Source: Collinsella aerofaciens
GTDB lineage: Bacteria > Actinomycetota > Coriobacteriia > Coriobacteriales > Coriobacteriaceae
DNA length: 54,329 nt
Reading direction: 5' to 3'
NCBI RefSeq assembly: GCF_019131995.1
Contig: NZ_JAHONA010000012.1
Span: 1-54,329 of the forward strand
The notes below the pieces were generated by a model that worked only from the letters and a program-made list of their open reading frames with translations, was not told the DNA's origin and did not search any database. Shown here one piece after another: positions 14,410 to 22,868 of this stretch (positions within the stretch are counted from its first letter, which is position 1; the number at the start of each line of letters is the position of its first letter). A program made the position numbers and the translations under genes.

Positions 14410-17187
14410 TTACTTCTTCCCAAATTTGATCTTAATTGCACGCTTCAATGCGTACTTGCCCAGGCTTGGGAGCTTTTGCTCGTATTTGACCATCGTGGAG
14501 CACTCGGGGCGATCGCGATCAAGATGGATGGCGTCAAACGCGCACTTGGTGGTGCACAGGCCGCAGCCGATGCACTTGTTAGGGTCGACGATCGAGGCGC
14601 CGCAGCCCAGGCAGCGGGCGGTCTCGGCGCGCACCTGCTCCTCGGTAAAGGTCTCAACATACTCGCTAAACGGCGCAGCCTTCTCGCGTTCGCGGTCCAC
14701 ATGCGCAACCTCGCGGCTCGCGTTGTCGTAGCTCTCGAGCACAACGTCGTTGCGGTCGAGCGCGGTGTAGCGGCGCTGGTTGCGGCCGATGGTGAGCGTG
14801 GAGCCCGGCTGCACGAAGCGATGGATGGACACGGCGGCCTCGTGACCGGCGGCGATGGCATCGATGGCAAAGCTCGGACCGGTATAGACGTCGCCGCCCA
14901 CAAAGATGTCTGGCTCGGCGGTCTGATAGGTCTGGGGATCGGCAAGGGCACCCTGGCCGCGGCCAAGCTCCACCTTGGAGCCAGCCAGCAGGTCGCCCCA
15001 CACAATGGACTGGCCAATCGACATGACTACGCGGTCGGCATCGACACGACGCAGGTCGTTCTCGTCGTACTCGGGCGCAAAACGGCCCTCGTCGTCAAAG
15101 ACACGCGTGCAGCGCTTGAAGGTGATACCGCACACACGACCGGCCTCGTCCAGGTGAATCTCCTTGGGGCCCCAGCCGCAGCTGATGTGAGCGCCGTCCT
15201 CAACGGCCTCGCGACGCTCCTCCTCGCTGGCGGGCATCTGGGCCTCGCTCTCCAAGCAGAACATCTCAACGTACTCGGAACCCAGACGGCAGGCGTTGCG
15301 CGCGACATCGATAGCCACGTTGCCACCGCCCACCACGATGGTGCGGCCGGGCAGCGCGTCAATCTTGCCACTGTTGACCTCGCGCAAAAAGTCGACGGCC
15401 ACGGTCACGTCCTCGGCATCCTCACCCGGAATACCGGCAAGGCGGCCACCCTGGCAGCCGATGGCCACATAAAAGGCCTTAAAGCCCTGCGCGCGCAGCT
15501 CGTCGAGCGTCACATCGCGACCGACCTCCACGCCATAGCGGAACTCGGCGCCCATCAGGCGAATGATCTCGACCTCGGCCTCGATAACGTCCTTTTGCAG
15601 CTTAAAGCTGGGGATGCCGTAGGTGAGCATGCCACCCGGGCGCTCGTTCTTTTCGAACACGACGGGCTTGTAGCCCTTCTCGGCCAGATAGAAGGCGCAG
15701 GACAGACCGGCCGGGCCGGCACCGATGATGGCGATCTTCTGATCGAAGCCGCCGGCACGCGTCGGCGTCACCACGGGCGGGACATAGCGGGTCGCGGCAT
15801 CAAGATCGCGCTGGGCGATAAACTTCTTGACCTCGTCGATAGCCACGGCGGCGTCCACACGGCCGCGGGTGCAGGCATCCTCGCAGCGGCGGTTGCACAC
15901 GCGGCCGCAGATAGCGGGCAGCGGGTTCTCGCGCTTGATGAGCGCCAGCGCCTCGTCATAGCGCCCCTGTGCCGCAAGCTTCAGATAGCCCTGAACGGCA
16001 ACGTGCGCGGGGCAAGCCGTCTTGCAGGGCGCGGTGCCGGACTCGTGCGTCTCGATACGGTTATCGTTGCGGTAGTTGGGCGACCACTTGGTGTGGTCCC
16101 ACTTGGTGGCATCGGGCAGCTCCTGGCGCGGATACTCGGGCACCTGTCCGCCGGCCTTTTTGCTGCAGAGCTTCTGGCCGAGCTTGGCGGCACCGGCGGG
16201 GCACACCTCAACGCAGCGACCGCAGGCAACGCACTTGTCCTTCTCGACCTTGGCGACATAGGCCGAGCGCGACAGGTTGGGCGTGTTGAACAGCTGAGAG
16301 GTGCGCAGGGCATAGCACACGTTGACGTTGCAGTTGCAGATGGCGAAGATCTTGTTCTCGCCGTCGATATTGGTGATCTGGTGCACAAAGCCGTTGTCCT
16401 CGGCCTGGCGCAGGATGTCGTAGACCTCGTCGCGCGTTACATAATGGCCGCGGTCGGTCTCAACCACATAGTCGGCCATATCGCCCACGGCAATGCACCA
16501 GTCGGCGGGGTCGTCGGCGCAGCCCTCGCCCATCACGCGACGGCTCGCGCGGCAGCTGCAGGTGCTGGCGGCATATTTGCCATCGTATTTGTCGAGCCAA
16601 TGCTCGATATGCTCGATCGGCACCGAGGTGCTCGAAGCATCGATAGCCTTCTCGACCGGAATGACGTGCATGCCGATACCGGCGCCTCCGGGCGGCACCA
16701 TCGGCGTGGCCTTGGACAGTGGTCCCTTGGACGCCTGCTCAAAGAACTTGGCATAGACCGGGTGCTCCTCGAGCTGGCTCACGCGCATGTTGAGGAACTC
16801 GGCGGAACCCGGCACCAGCATGGGCAGCACCCACTGCTTGGCGCGCTCGGGGTTTTCCCAGTTGTACTCGAGCAGACCCGTGTAGCTCATGTCGTCGAGC
16901 ATCTTCTCGATATCGGCTTCGGGCATGCTGGTGAGCTTGACCATCTCGGGCAGCGTATAGGGACGGCGCATCTTCATCTTGCAGAGCACTTCGGCCTGCT
17001 CGTCGGTTGCGGCCTCGGCAAACGACCAGTACTCGTAGCCCAGCAGCTCATCGCGATGCAGCAGACGGTTGGTGCAGTGCTCGCACAGCTTGACGATGGC
17101 CTCACGCGGATGCTCCGGCAGCGGCGGCACAAACTCCGCGCCGATATCGGGCTCGGTGTAGCTAATTCCCGGTCCGTTGAGAATCAT
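14410..17187 (-). CDS. Large Fe-S/FAD oxidoreductase with GltD-like NAD(P)H module
   Basis: 925 aa from ATG 17187 (MILNGPGISYTEPD, AGAAGGGA upstream). The N-terminal third has many Cys (CEHCTNRLL, ASTCSCRASRR, CNCNVNVC) and an unrecognised region, then a ferredoxin motif CVACGRCVEVCP. Next comes a glutamate-synthase-small-subunit-like part: CKTACPAHVAVQGYL, ICGRVCNRRCEDACTRG, an FAD dinucleotide fold IAIIGAGPAGLSCAFYL and a pyridine nucleotide fold TIVVGGGNVAIDVARN. The C-terminus adds CLGCG and CIGCGLCTTKC. It probably moves electrons between NAD(P)H and an unknown acceptor. It is divergent from a TetR regulator with palindromes between them, so likely under its control. The 3-kb plus-strand ORF over it is an antisense shadow. 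Confidence 0.85.
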   Translation of the reverse strand: MILNGPGISYTEPDIGAEFVPPLPEHPREAIVKLCEHCTNRLLHRDELLGYEYWSFAEAATDEQAEVLCKMKMRRPYTLPEMVKLTSMPEADIEKMLDDMSYTGLLEYNWENPERAKQWVLPMLVPGSAEFLNMRVSQLEEHPVYAKFFEQASKGPLSKATPMVPPGGAGIGMHVIPVEKAIDASSTSVPIEHIEHWLDKYDGKYAASTCSCRASRRVMGEGCADDPADWCIAVGDMADYVVETDRGHYVTRDEVYDILRQAEDNGFVHQITNIDGENKIFAICNCNVNVCYALRTSQLFNTPNLSRSAYVAKVEKDKCVACGRCVEVCPAGAAKLGQKLCSKKAGGQVPEYPRQELPDATKWDHTKWSPNYRNDNRIETHESGTAPCKTACPAHVAVQGYLKLAAQGRYDEALALIKRENPLPAICGRVCNRRCEDACTRGRVDAAVAIDEVKKFIAQRDLDAATRYVPPVVTPTRAGGFDQKIAIIGAGPAGLSCAFYLAEKGYKPVVFEKNERPGGMLTYGIPSFKLQKDVIEAEVEIIRLMGAEFRYGVEVGRDVTLDELRAQGFKAFYVAIGCQGGRLAGIPGEDAEDVTVAVDFLREVNSGKIDALPGRTIVVGGGNVAIDVARNACRLGSEYVEMFCLESEAQMPASEEERREAVEDGAHISCGWGPKEIHLDEAGRVCGITFKRCTRVFDDEGRFAPEYDENDLRRVDADRVVMSIGQSIVWGDLLAGSKVELGRGQGALADPQTYQTAEPDIFVGGDVYTGPSFAIDAIAAGHEAAVSIHRFVQPGSTLTIGRNQRRYTALDRNDVVLESYDNASREVAHVDREREKAAPFSEYVETFTEEQVRAETARCLGCGASIVDPNKCIGCGLCTTKCAFDAIHLDRDRPECSTMVKYEQKLPSLGKYALKRAIKIKFGKK

Positions 17188-17278
17188 GGTTGTCCCTTCT
17201 CTTGCCACAGCCCGGCGAGACCGCGGCGCCCCTCTTTTTTGCAGGCCGGGCATGCCCCATGCCGTTCACCCGCCATTG

Positions 17279-17316
17279 TTGACATTGTGTCAAAAATAGT
17301 ATTGACGAACCGTCAA
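17279..17316. promoter_or_regulatory. Two 15-bp palindromes, candidate TetR operators
   Basis: TTGACATTGTGTCAA (17279-17293) and TTGACGAACCGTCAA (17302-17316) are both perfect 6-3-6 palindromes of the form TTGACR-N3-YGTCAA, 23 bp apart centre to centre. A weaker ACTGTT/AACGGT pair follows at about 17328. They lie in the divergent gap between the oxidoreductase and the TetR gene. Confidence 0.7.
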
Positions 17317-17357
17317 CAATATTCAAGACTGTTAGGCGAACGGTCAGGCAAAAGAGG

Positions 17358-18038
17358 ATGAAAGGCGGCAAAAACATGGGCAACAACACAGCAGATACCT
17401 CTGTGGTCGATGCCGTCCCCGCATCCGATAGCGCGGCAAAGCGCCTGACGGGCGACGAGCGCCGTCGCGAGATCCTCGATGCCGTACGCACCGTAAGCTC
17501 CGAGCTGGGCGTGTCCCACCTATCGGTATCGGCCGTGACCAAGCGAGCCGGCTGCACGCGTTCATTGTTCTACCACTACTTCGCCGACATGGACGCCGCC
17601 GTCACCGCCGTCATGGACGAGGCAATCGACGGTTTTATCTCCGAGCTCGAGCAGTGGAATGCCAACCGCACCGTCGGCGATATCGAGGGCGCGCTCGACA
17701 CCGTCGCCCCGCTCTTTAAGCGCCTGGTCGCCAGCGGCCACGAGCTGCCGAGCACGCTCACCTCGAGCAGCGGCGCGCTCTACGGCGGCTTTTTGCACAA
17801 CGTGGTCCAGCGCGTGGCGCAGTATATCTGCGACACCACCGTGGTGGATTTTGTCGCCCATCATGAGCTACGCATCGACCATGTCTACGAGACGTTCTAC
17901 ACCCTCATCATGGGGTTGTTGATGTATATCCGCACGCACCCCGATGTGCCCGACGAGACGGTCAAGGAAATCATCGCCTCGACGCTCCACATCGAGGGCT
18001 ATACCGCCAAGTATCCGGAGCGCAAGCCCCAGAACTGA
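17358..18038 (+). CDS. TetR-family transcriptional regulator
   Basis: 226 aa from ATG 17358; ATG 17376 (MGNNTADTS) is an alternative with AAGGCGG upstream. The helix-turn-helix region is RREILDAVRTVSSELGVSHLSVSAVTKRAGCTRSLFYHYF, about residues 36-75, a textbook TetR N-terminus. The C-terminal ligand domain is not recognisable. It is divergent from the oxidoreductase and co-directional with the DUF5692 gene (gap of 63 bases). Two palindromes in the promoter region suggest autoregulation and control of both flanking genes. The inducer is unknown. Confidence 0.88.
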   Translation: MKGGKNMGNNTADTSVVDAVPASDSAAKRLTGDERRREILDAVRTVSSELGVSHLSVSAVTKRAGCTRSLFYHYFADMDAAVTAVMDEAIDGFISELEQWNANRTVGDIEGALDTVAPLFKRLVASGHELPSTLTSSSGALYGGFLHNVVQRVAQYICDTTVVDFVAHHELRIDHVYETFYTLIMGLLMYIRTHPDVPDETVKEIIASTLHIEGYTAKYPERKPQN

Positions 18039-18101
18039 CGACATTTGGCCAAACTGCCCGCGATCAGAAGAGGGGCCGCGGGCGTGTGAAAGGAGAGCAG
18101 C

Positions 18102-19109
18102 ATGCTGTTCGATGTTTGGGGTAGCGATACCCTTATCCACTGGGCCGGCTGGGCCATGGTCTTTATTGGCCTGATCGTGCTCAACGAGGTCGGCCGCCGC
18201 ACCAAGCTGGGCGCGGCCATCATCTTTGGCGTGGCTCCGCTGGCCATGACCATCTACTGCGTCGCCATCGCCGTCGGCGTTTCGCAGGGCGCCGAGTGGG
18301 CGCTCACCAACCCCACCCATGTGTACCAGAACAGCTGGTTCCACTACGCCAAGGTATACGCGGCGCTTGCCGGTTGCTGGGGCTTCATCGCCATTAAGTA
18401 TCAGTGGGGCAAGATCGGCAAGGCGCACTGGTTCCGCGCATGGCCGTTTGTGATCGTCGCCATCAACATCATGATCGCCGTCGTGTCCGACTTCGAGAGC
18501 GCCTATCACTTCTTTGTCCTGGGCCAGTCCACTTGGGTCACCTCCGAGGGCGCCACGCAGCTCGCCGGTTGGAATAACGTGTTCAACGGCATCGCCGGAA
18601 TCATCAACATCTTCTGCATGACCGGTTGGTGGAGCGTCTACGCCTCCGAGGACAAGACCGACATGCTGTGGCCCGACATGACCTGGGTCTACATCATCGC
18701 CTACGACATCTGGAACTTCTGCTACACCTACAACTGCCTGCCCACCCACTCCTGGTTCTGCGGCTTTGCGCTGCTGCTGGCGCCCACCGTCGCCGCCTTT
18801 ATCTGGAACAAGGGCGGCTGGATCCAGAACCGCGCCTTTACGCTTGCTATTTGGTGCATGTTTGCCCAGGTGTTCCCCTACTTCCAGGAGGAGTCCATCT
18901 TTGTGACCCACTCCACACTCGACCCCGGCGCCGCCACCGCGGTCTCCATCGCCGCGCTGATCACCAACGTCGCCGCGATCATCTACATCGCCTACCGCGC
19001 CAAGAAGCTCGGCCGCAATCCCTACAAGCAGGATGTCTTTGAGGGCACCAGCGATTGGGAGAAGGCTACCGCTCGCCGCGCCAAGGTTGATTACGCTCAC
19101 GCCGAGTAA
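18102..19109 (+). CDS. DUF5692-like multi-pass membrane protein
   Basis: 335 aa with about nine hydrophobic segments, rich in Trp and aromatic residues (GWAMVFIGLIVLNEVGRR, VYIIAYDIWNFCYTYN). It resembles the uncharacterised DUF5692 family found in gut Coriobacteria. A good ribosome binding site, AAAGGAGAG, precedes ATG 18102. There are no transporter signatures and no obvious catalytic motif; conserved-looking acidic residues lie in membrane segments (SDFESAYHF). It follows the TetR gene in the same direction and ends in a strong terminator, so TetR-DUF5692 is a transcription unit facing away from the oxidoreductase. The three may form one physiological module; the function is unknown. Confidence 0.72.
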   Translation: MLFDVWGSDTLIHWAGWAMVFIGLIVLNEVGRRTKLGAAIIFGVAPLAMTIYCVAIAVGVSQGAEWALTNPTHVYQNSWFHYAKVYAALAGCWGFIAIKYQWGKIGKAHWFRAWPFVIVAINIMIAVVSDFESAYHFFVLGQSTWVTSEGATQLAGWNNVFNGIAGIINIFCMTGWWSVYASEDKTDMLWPDMTWVYIIAYDIWNFCYTYNCLPTHSWFCGFALLLAPTVAAFIWNKGGWIQNRAFTLAIWCMFAQVFPYFQEESIFVTHSTLDPGAATAVSIAALITNVAAIIYIAYRAKKLGRNPYKQDVFEGTSDWEKATARRAKVDYAHAE

Positions 19110-19181
19110 CATGCCCGGCGCGCATGCCGCTTGAATGTGAAGTCGCCCGGCCGATTCCGCGCAATGCAACGTATTGCATGC

Positions 19182-19217
19182 CCCCGGAAAGCGATTCGCC
19201 CGCTTTCCGGGGCTTTT
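19182..19217 (+). terminator. Rho-independent terminator of the TetR-DUF5692 unit
   Basis: CCCCGGAAAGCG (19182-19193) and CGCTTTCCGGGG (19201-19212) form a 12-bp stem followed by CTTTTTGTT. Confidence 0.92.
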
Positions 19218-19366
19218 TGTTGTTGCGCGCATTCACGCGCATATTCCATTCGCGCACACATTCAAAACCTCTCGCACAGATAAAATCAGATTTCCAACCG
19301 CCTGACAGCCCTATGTGACCCCAATTTTGGGTACATTGTTGTCCCGATATTGAGCTTGGGGGATAT

Positions 19367-20869
19367 ATGAATGATGAGACGATGGGCCAAGAGGATGCGG
19401 CCCAAGATGCAGAAGCATGCGCCGAGGCCCTGGAGAGCCTAGACCAGATCGCGCTGGCCGAGATTGCGTTTGACGATTCGAGCGTTGATGTGCAGGATGA
19501 GCCGGAAATCGAGGCGCAGCCCGATGATCAGGATGCAAAAGACGATGGCGCCGCGCCCACCGAAGACGAGGCGAGGCACGAGGAATCCGAATGCGAGGCC
19601 GACGACCAGCCCAAATCCGACACGAGCGAGGAAACCATCTTGCTCGACAGCTTGCCGGCCGAAGATTCGCTGACCCGCGAGCTCCCTGGCTTAGGCTCCG
19701 CGCCTGCCGTGGACGAGACCATCGCCATGGGCGATATTCCCCTGCCGTCCGTTCCCTCGGCACGCGAGGCCGAGGTTCGTCATCGCAAGATGTCGCCCAA
19801 GCGCCGCAATCTGATGGTCGCTGGCGTTGTGGCCGTCGCGCTCGTCGCCGGCGGCGCAGGCTATGCTGCCTGGAACGGATATCAGCAAGAGCAGGCTGCC
19901 GCTGTCGCCGCCAGTGCACACACGATGATGTCGGTGCAGATTGGCGTGCATGCCACGGGCCTCGACTGCTCAACTGGTTCCAAGATTCCCGTACAGGTGA
20001 GCGGGCAGGATTCCGACGGTTCTTCTGTGAGCGAAACGCTCTATGTTGACGAGCACGGCCGTGGCATCAAACTGCTACCCGGCGATTACACGCTCTCCAT
20101 TGCCGCCTCCCCCATCGCGTCCGACGGCACCGTCTATACCGTGCCGACCACCAAGGCGCAGGTCACGATCAAGAGCGACGGACAGGATCTGAGTGCCCAG
20201 GCCACCTTTAAGCTCAAGGTGCCTTCGGCCGACACGGTGACTGACGACCAGATCGATGCCGCCGCCAAGTACGCCGAGGAGGGCGGGGTGAGCTCCGCCG
20301 CAGTCGCAAAGGTACTCCAGCAGGCGGCAACCGCGCGCCGTGACGCCGCCGTCAACGCCGTGAGCTCCCGCAAGGCGCAGGCCGCGCGCGATGCCGATGC
20401 TCGGCATAAGGCGACGGATCTGTATCAGCTCGATATCCCCGTCGAGTGGTACGGCAAAGTCGCGACTTGGCAAAACGGCAGCACGCTGTGCATCTATCTG
20501 GCCGGCGACAGCAATACGCCGATCGTGACGATCGTCGCAGTGCGCGACGGCGAAAGCTTTACGCCCGATGAGGGTGATACGGTTTTGGGTGCGGCAAACC
20601 TTGGCAACGGCTACACGGTCTACGCCAGCGGCCCCGTCTATCCGTATGTGGTGCCCCAGACCATCAACGGGCGCATGCAAGACCCCGTGTCGACCTACCC
20701 CATGGACACGGCCATTGAGCTTGTCGAGCTGACGACCGGCAACCGCTACACCTATAGTCAGATCAAGAACGACCTGGTTGGCAAACACGGCAACGCAGAC
20801 GCCGCGACCAAACTCGAGACCGACTACCTCGCGCAGATCCTGCTGCCGAGCATCAAAGCCCAGGACTAG
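19367..20869 (+). CDS. Membrane-anchored protein of unknown function with acidic cytoplasmic N-terminus
   Basis: 500 aa. Residues 1-120 are highly acidic and low complexity; one membrane segment lies near 148-172 (NLMVAGVVAVALVAGGAGYAAW) after a basic KMSPKRR, giving an N-in, C-out topology. The extracellular part has a beta-rich region (about 185-285), an Ala/Arg-rich helical stretch (about 300-350) and a second globular part ending at QD. GGGGGA precedes the ATG. I do not recognise the fold; the architecture resembles actinobacterial single-pass proteins with an exported C-terminal domain. It stands alone, with a promoter gap of about 150 bases after the upstream terminator. Confidence 0.8.
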   Translation: MNDETMGQEDAAQDAEACAEALESLDQIALAEIAFDDSSVDVQDEPEIEAQPDDQDAKDDGAAPTEDEARHEESECEADDQPKSDTSEETILLDSLPAEDSLTRELPGLGSAPAVDETIAMGDIPLPSVPSAREAEVRHRKMSPKRRNLMVAGVVAVALVAGGAGYAAWNGYQQEQAAAVAASAHTMMSVQIGVHATGLDCSTGSKIPVQVSGQDSDGSSVSETLYVDEHGRGIKLLPGDYTLSIAASPIASDGTVYTVPTTKAQVTIKSDGQDLSAQATFKLKVPSADTVTDDQIDAAAKYAEEGGVSSAAVAKVLQQAATARRDAAVNAVSSRKAQAARDADARHKATDLYQLDIPVEWYGKVATWQNGSTLCIYLAGDSNTPIVTIVAVRDGESFTPDEGDTVLGAANLGNGYTVYASGPVYPYVVPQTINGRMQDPVSTYPMDTAIELVELTTGNRYTYSQIKNDLVGKHGNADAATKLETDYLAQILLPSIKAQD

Positions 20870-20942
20870 CCTGGCGCAGCAAGGTGCTCCCCAACTGTGA
20901 TGAAGGAGCCAGGAGGTCCTGACCCCACAGGTCCATAGATGA

Positions 20943-22295
20943 TTAGGCAAGGAGCCACTTCCATGCGGGCATAACGTGTACCACACCGTGCTCGCATGGA
21001 ATATCGGTCTGTTCATCCATGGTAACGATTGCCGACTCGCCAAGATCGAACTGGGCCATCGAGGCATCAAGCGCGGCAATTTCGCGCTCGCGCGTTTTCT
21101 CACTTGCCATATCCGCACTCACCTGAATCAGGCTATAAGCCCGCATGAGAAGCGCGTCCCCAGCCACAAAGTCCACCTCATGGCTTTTGCTCTTCTCTTT
21201 GATTAGCAGGCGGCAGACCGAGCCGGTCCTCACCGCGGGAGTCCTTCTTCTTAGCGCATTGAACACTGCGGTCTCGAGCCTCTGGCCCTGGTCCAATGCC
21301 GATGCGGGAGAGAATGCTCCAAACATCGCAGGGTCGACAGCGTAGACCTTAGACGCAGACCGCATGTTATTTGCCAGTGAACGCGTGAACTCCGGCACAG
21401 AAAATAACAGGTAGGCGTCCTCATAATACTCAAGTAAGTCACTGAGCGAATTACGACTGACGGGTATCTGTCTGCTCTTGAACTCGTTGTACACTTTGTT
21501 CACTGACAGCTCTCGTCCCGAAGATGCCATACACCGCGTCAAGAACAGCGATGCCAGGCGAGGGTTCTTGACGTCGTAACGTTCAACGACGTCCATGGCG
21601 ACCGTTCGCGAAGCATATTCCTGTAGCAGCTGAATCGCGTCTGCAGGCGTCTGCTCAAGTGTCGCAATGAATCCCCCTCGTTCAAGATACCCGATCAGAT
21701 GATGCCGAAGCAGCGCTGCATCGCTCGGGGAAAAGGTCGCATCTGGCTCGGGAACGCTCCCCGTCTTATATCGAACGTATTCCGAAAAACTCAACGGAAA
21801 AAGCTCTCGCACAAGAGAACGACCCCTGAACTCGCTCTTAAGTTCTGAGGACAGCATCTTGGAAGAAGATCCCGTCACATAGACGGTCGCTTTCTCCGTA
21901 TCGACTACACGCCGCAGAAACGCACCCCATTCGGGAATTTCCTGGATCTCGTCAAAGAAAATGTAAGCGCCCTCGGTTCGAGCAGCAGGATACAGCGCAT
22001 AGAACGTGTCGATCACGTCCGCCAGCAGCGATGGCTCATACGGGCGCAAGCGCTCATCCTCAAAATTGAAGTAAAGCATCCGGTCAAGCTCGACGCCCCG
22101 GCTCTGAAGCCGCCGCATCTCCTGATACAGGCGATACGTCTTTCCACAACGGCGGGCCCCCACAATCACATTTACGATGTTGTCGCGCTTTGGCTCCTGT
22201 GGGTTTCCTAGATCAAGGTCTCGCTCAAAGACCTGCGGAACCCCCTGCTGTTCAAAGTCCTTTATTTTCTGGGCGATCAAGTCGTTGAATGCCAT
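20943..22295 (-). CDS. AAA-family ATPase with C-terminal DUF4143 domain
   Basis: 450 aa. Walker A VGARRCGKTYRLYQE (about 45-58) and Walker B AYIFFDEIQE (about 107-117), then GSSSKMLSSEL and a LFPLSFSEYV segment, all typical of the widespread ATPase plus DUF4143 proteins. The C-terminal region contains HEVDFVAGD, a motif resembling the PD-(D/E)XK-like core of DUF4143. These genes are common in gut bacteria, often in variable regions, and their function is unknown; nucleic-acid or defence roles have been suggested. It is a solitary gene with an elaborate nested inverted repeat directly upstream and lower GC than its neighbours, suggesting horizontal transfer. Confidence 0.88.
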   Translation of the reverse strand: MAFNDLIAQKIKDFEQQGVPQVFERDLDLGNPQEPKRDNIVNVIVGARRCGKTYRLYQEMRRLQSRGVELDRMLYFNFEDERLRPYEPSLLADVIDTFYALYPAARTEGAYIFFDEIQEIPEWGAFLRRVVDTEKATVYVTGSSSKMLSSELKSEFRGRSLVRELFPLSFSEYVRYKTGSVPEPDATFSPSDAALLRHHLIGYLERGGFIATLEQTPADAIQLLQEYASRTVAMDVVERYDVKNPRLASLFLTRCMASSGRELSVNKVYNEFKSRQIPVSRNSLSDLLEYYEDAYLLFSVPEFTRSLANNMRSASKVYAVDPAMFGAFSPASALDQGQRLETAVFNALRRRTPAVRTGSVCRLLIKEKSKSHEVDFVAGDALLMRAYSLIQVSADMASEKTREREIAALDASMAQFDLGESAIVTMDEQTDIPCEHGVVHVMPAWKWLLA

Positions 22296-22303
22296 GATTC
22301 TCC

Positions 22304-22393
22304 AATCTTGCTCTCTATCTAATCAAGATTATACTGCCTCTTGATTAGCAAGAGAGCAAGATTGCGTGTAACTTGATTAGTAGATAATCAAGT
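22304..22393. promoter_or_regulatory. Nested 23-bp inverted repeat plus second palindrome over the ATPase promoter
   Basis: AATCTTGCTCTCT (22304-22316) pairs with 22351-22363 and CTAATCAAGA (22319-22328) with 22339-22348, symmetric around a 10-bp centre, with 2-nt gaps on each side. A second palindrome, ACTTGATTA (22371-22379) with TAATCAAGT (22385-22393), reuses the same core. The region is AT-rich and abuts the ribosome binding site, so it may be an operator array or an mRNA leader structure. Confidence 0.85.
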
Positions 22394-22456
22394 TTTTCTG
22401 CTGCAAAGCATCAAGGCCCAGAGCTAGTCGCCCGCGACACCCAGGACAGTCTTTTG

Positions 22457-22527
22457 GGACGGGGCTCTTTTAGCTACTTTGAGGATGGGCAGGCAAGACG
22501 GCAAAAGTAGTTAAAAAAGCCCCGTCC
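22457..22527 (-). terminator. Long hairpin after the 64-aa gene, possible repeat element
   Basis: GGACGGGGCT (22457-22466) pairs with AGCCCCGTCC (22518-22527), and inner TTTTAGCTACTTT with AAAGTAGTTAAAA. On the minus strand the first arm is followed by TTTTTT directly after the stop codon at 22541-22543, so it can terminate transcription. A further AGCTACTTT copy lies at 22534-22542. Confidence 0.7.
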
Positions 22528-22540
22528 TAAATTAGCTACT

Positions 22541-22735
22541 TTAGCGCCAGGGATCGGCTTCGAACATCGGCTCGCGCTCGGGGCGGCGATCGCTGTAGGG
22601 ATCGTAGCCGTCGTCGTCCTCGTTCTCGGCACGAATGAAAGGGTCGCGCGGCTTGGGTGCCGGCTTAGGCGCAGGCTTGGGTGCGGCGGGCGCAACATCG
22701 GTCGTCGGCACGTTCGTCTCGTTCTCGTTTTTCAT
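22541..22735 (-). CDS. Small Pro/Ala-rich hypothetical protein
   Basis: 64 aa from ATG 22735 (MKNENETNVPTTDVAP); AAGGAG lies 8 bases upstream, ruling out the earlier ATGs at 22741 and 22786. It contains three KPAP repeats (about residues 20-31) and an acidic, aromatic C-terminus ENEDDDGYDPYSDRRPE ending in DPWR. No membrane segment or signal peptide. It lies downstream of clpB on the same strand but beyond the clpB terminator. Unknown function; probably a disordered protein. Confidence 0.65.
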   Translation of the reverse strand: MKNENETNVPTTDVAPAAPKPAPKPAPKPRDPFIRAENEDDDGYDPYSDRRPEREPMFEADPWR

Positions 22736-22790
22736 CTGCATATCTCCTTGCCATGTGCTCATGTTCAACATCATCGATTGTCGCACGAAA

Positions 22791-22824
22791 AAGGGCGGCG
22801 GACCCGATTGGATCCACCGCCCTT
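22791..22824 (-). terminator. Terminator of clpB
   Basis: AAGGGCGGCGGA (22791-22802) and TCCACCGCCCTT (22813-22824) pair with one G-U wobble on the minus strand and are followed there by TTTTTCG. It lies 45 bases after the clpB stop. Confidence 0.9.
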
Positions 22825-22868
22825 GGCGTTTAGAGACGACTGGCAGATTTTAAGGCATTGCCCAAAAT

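Noticed and set aside
14305..17361. 1018-codon plus-strand open frame
   Set aside because: Antisense shadow of the Fe-S/FAD oxidoreductase; composition is that of a mirrored high-GC gene, with no domain motif.
20870..20942. GGAGCCAGGAGGTCCTGACCCC segment as a terminator
   Set aside because: Only short imperfect pairing and no T-run; probably another repeat scrap between convergent genes.
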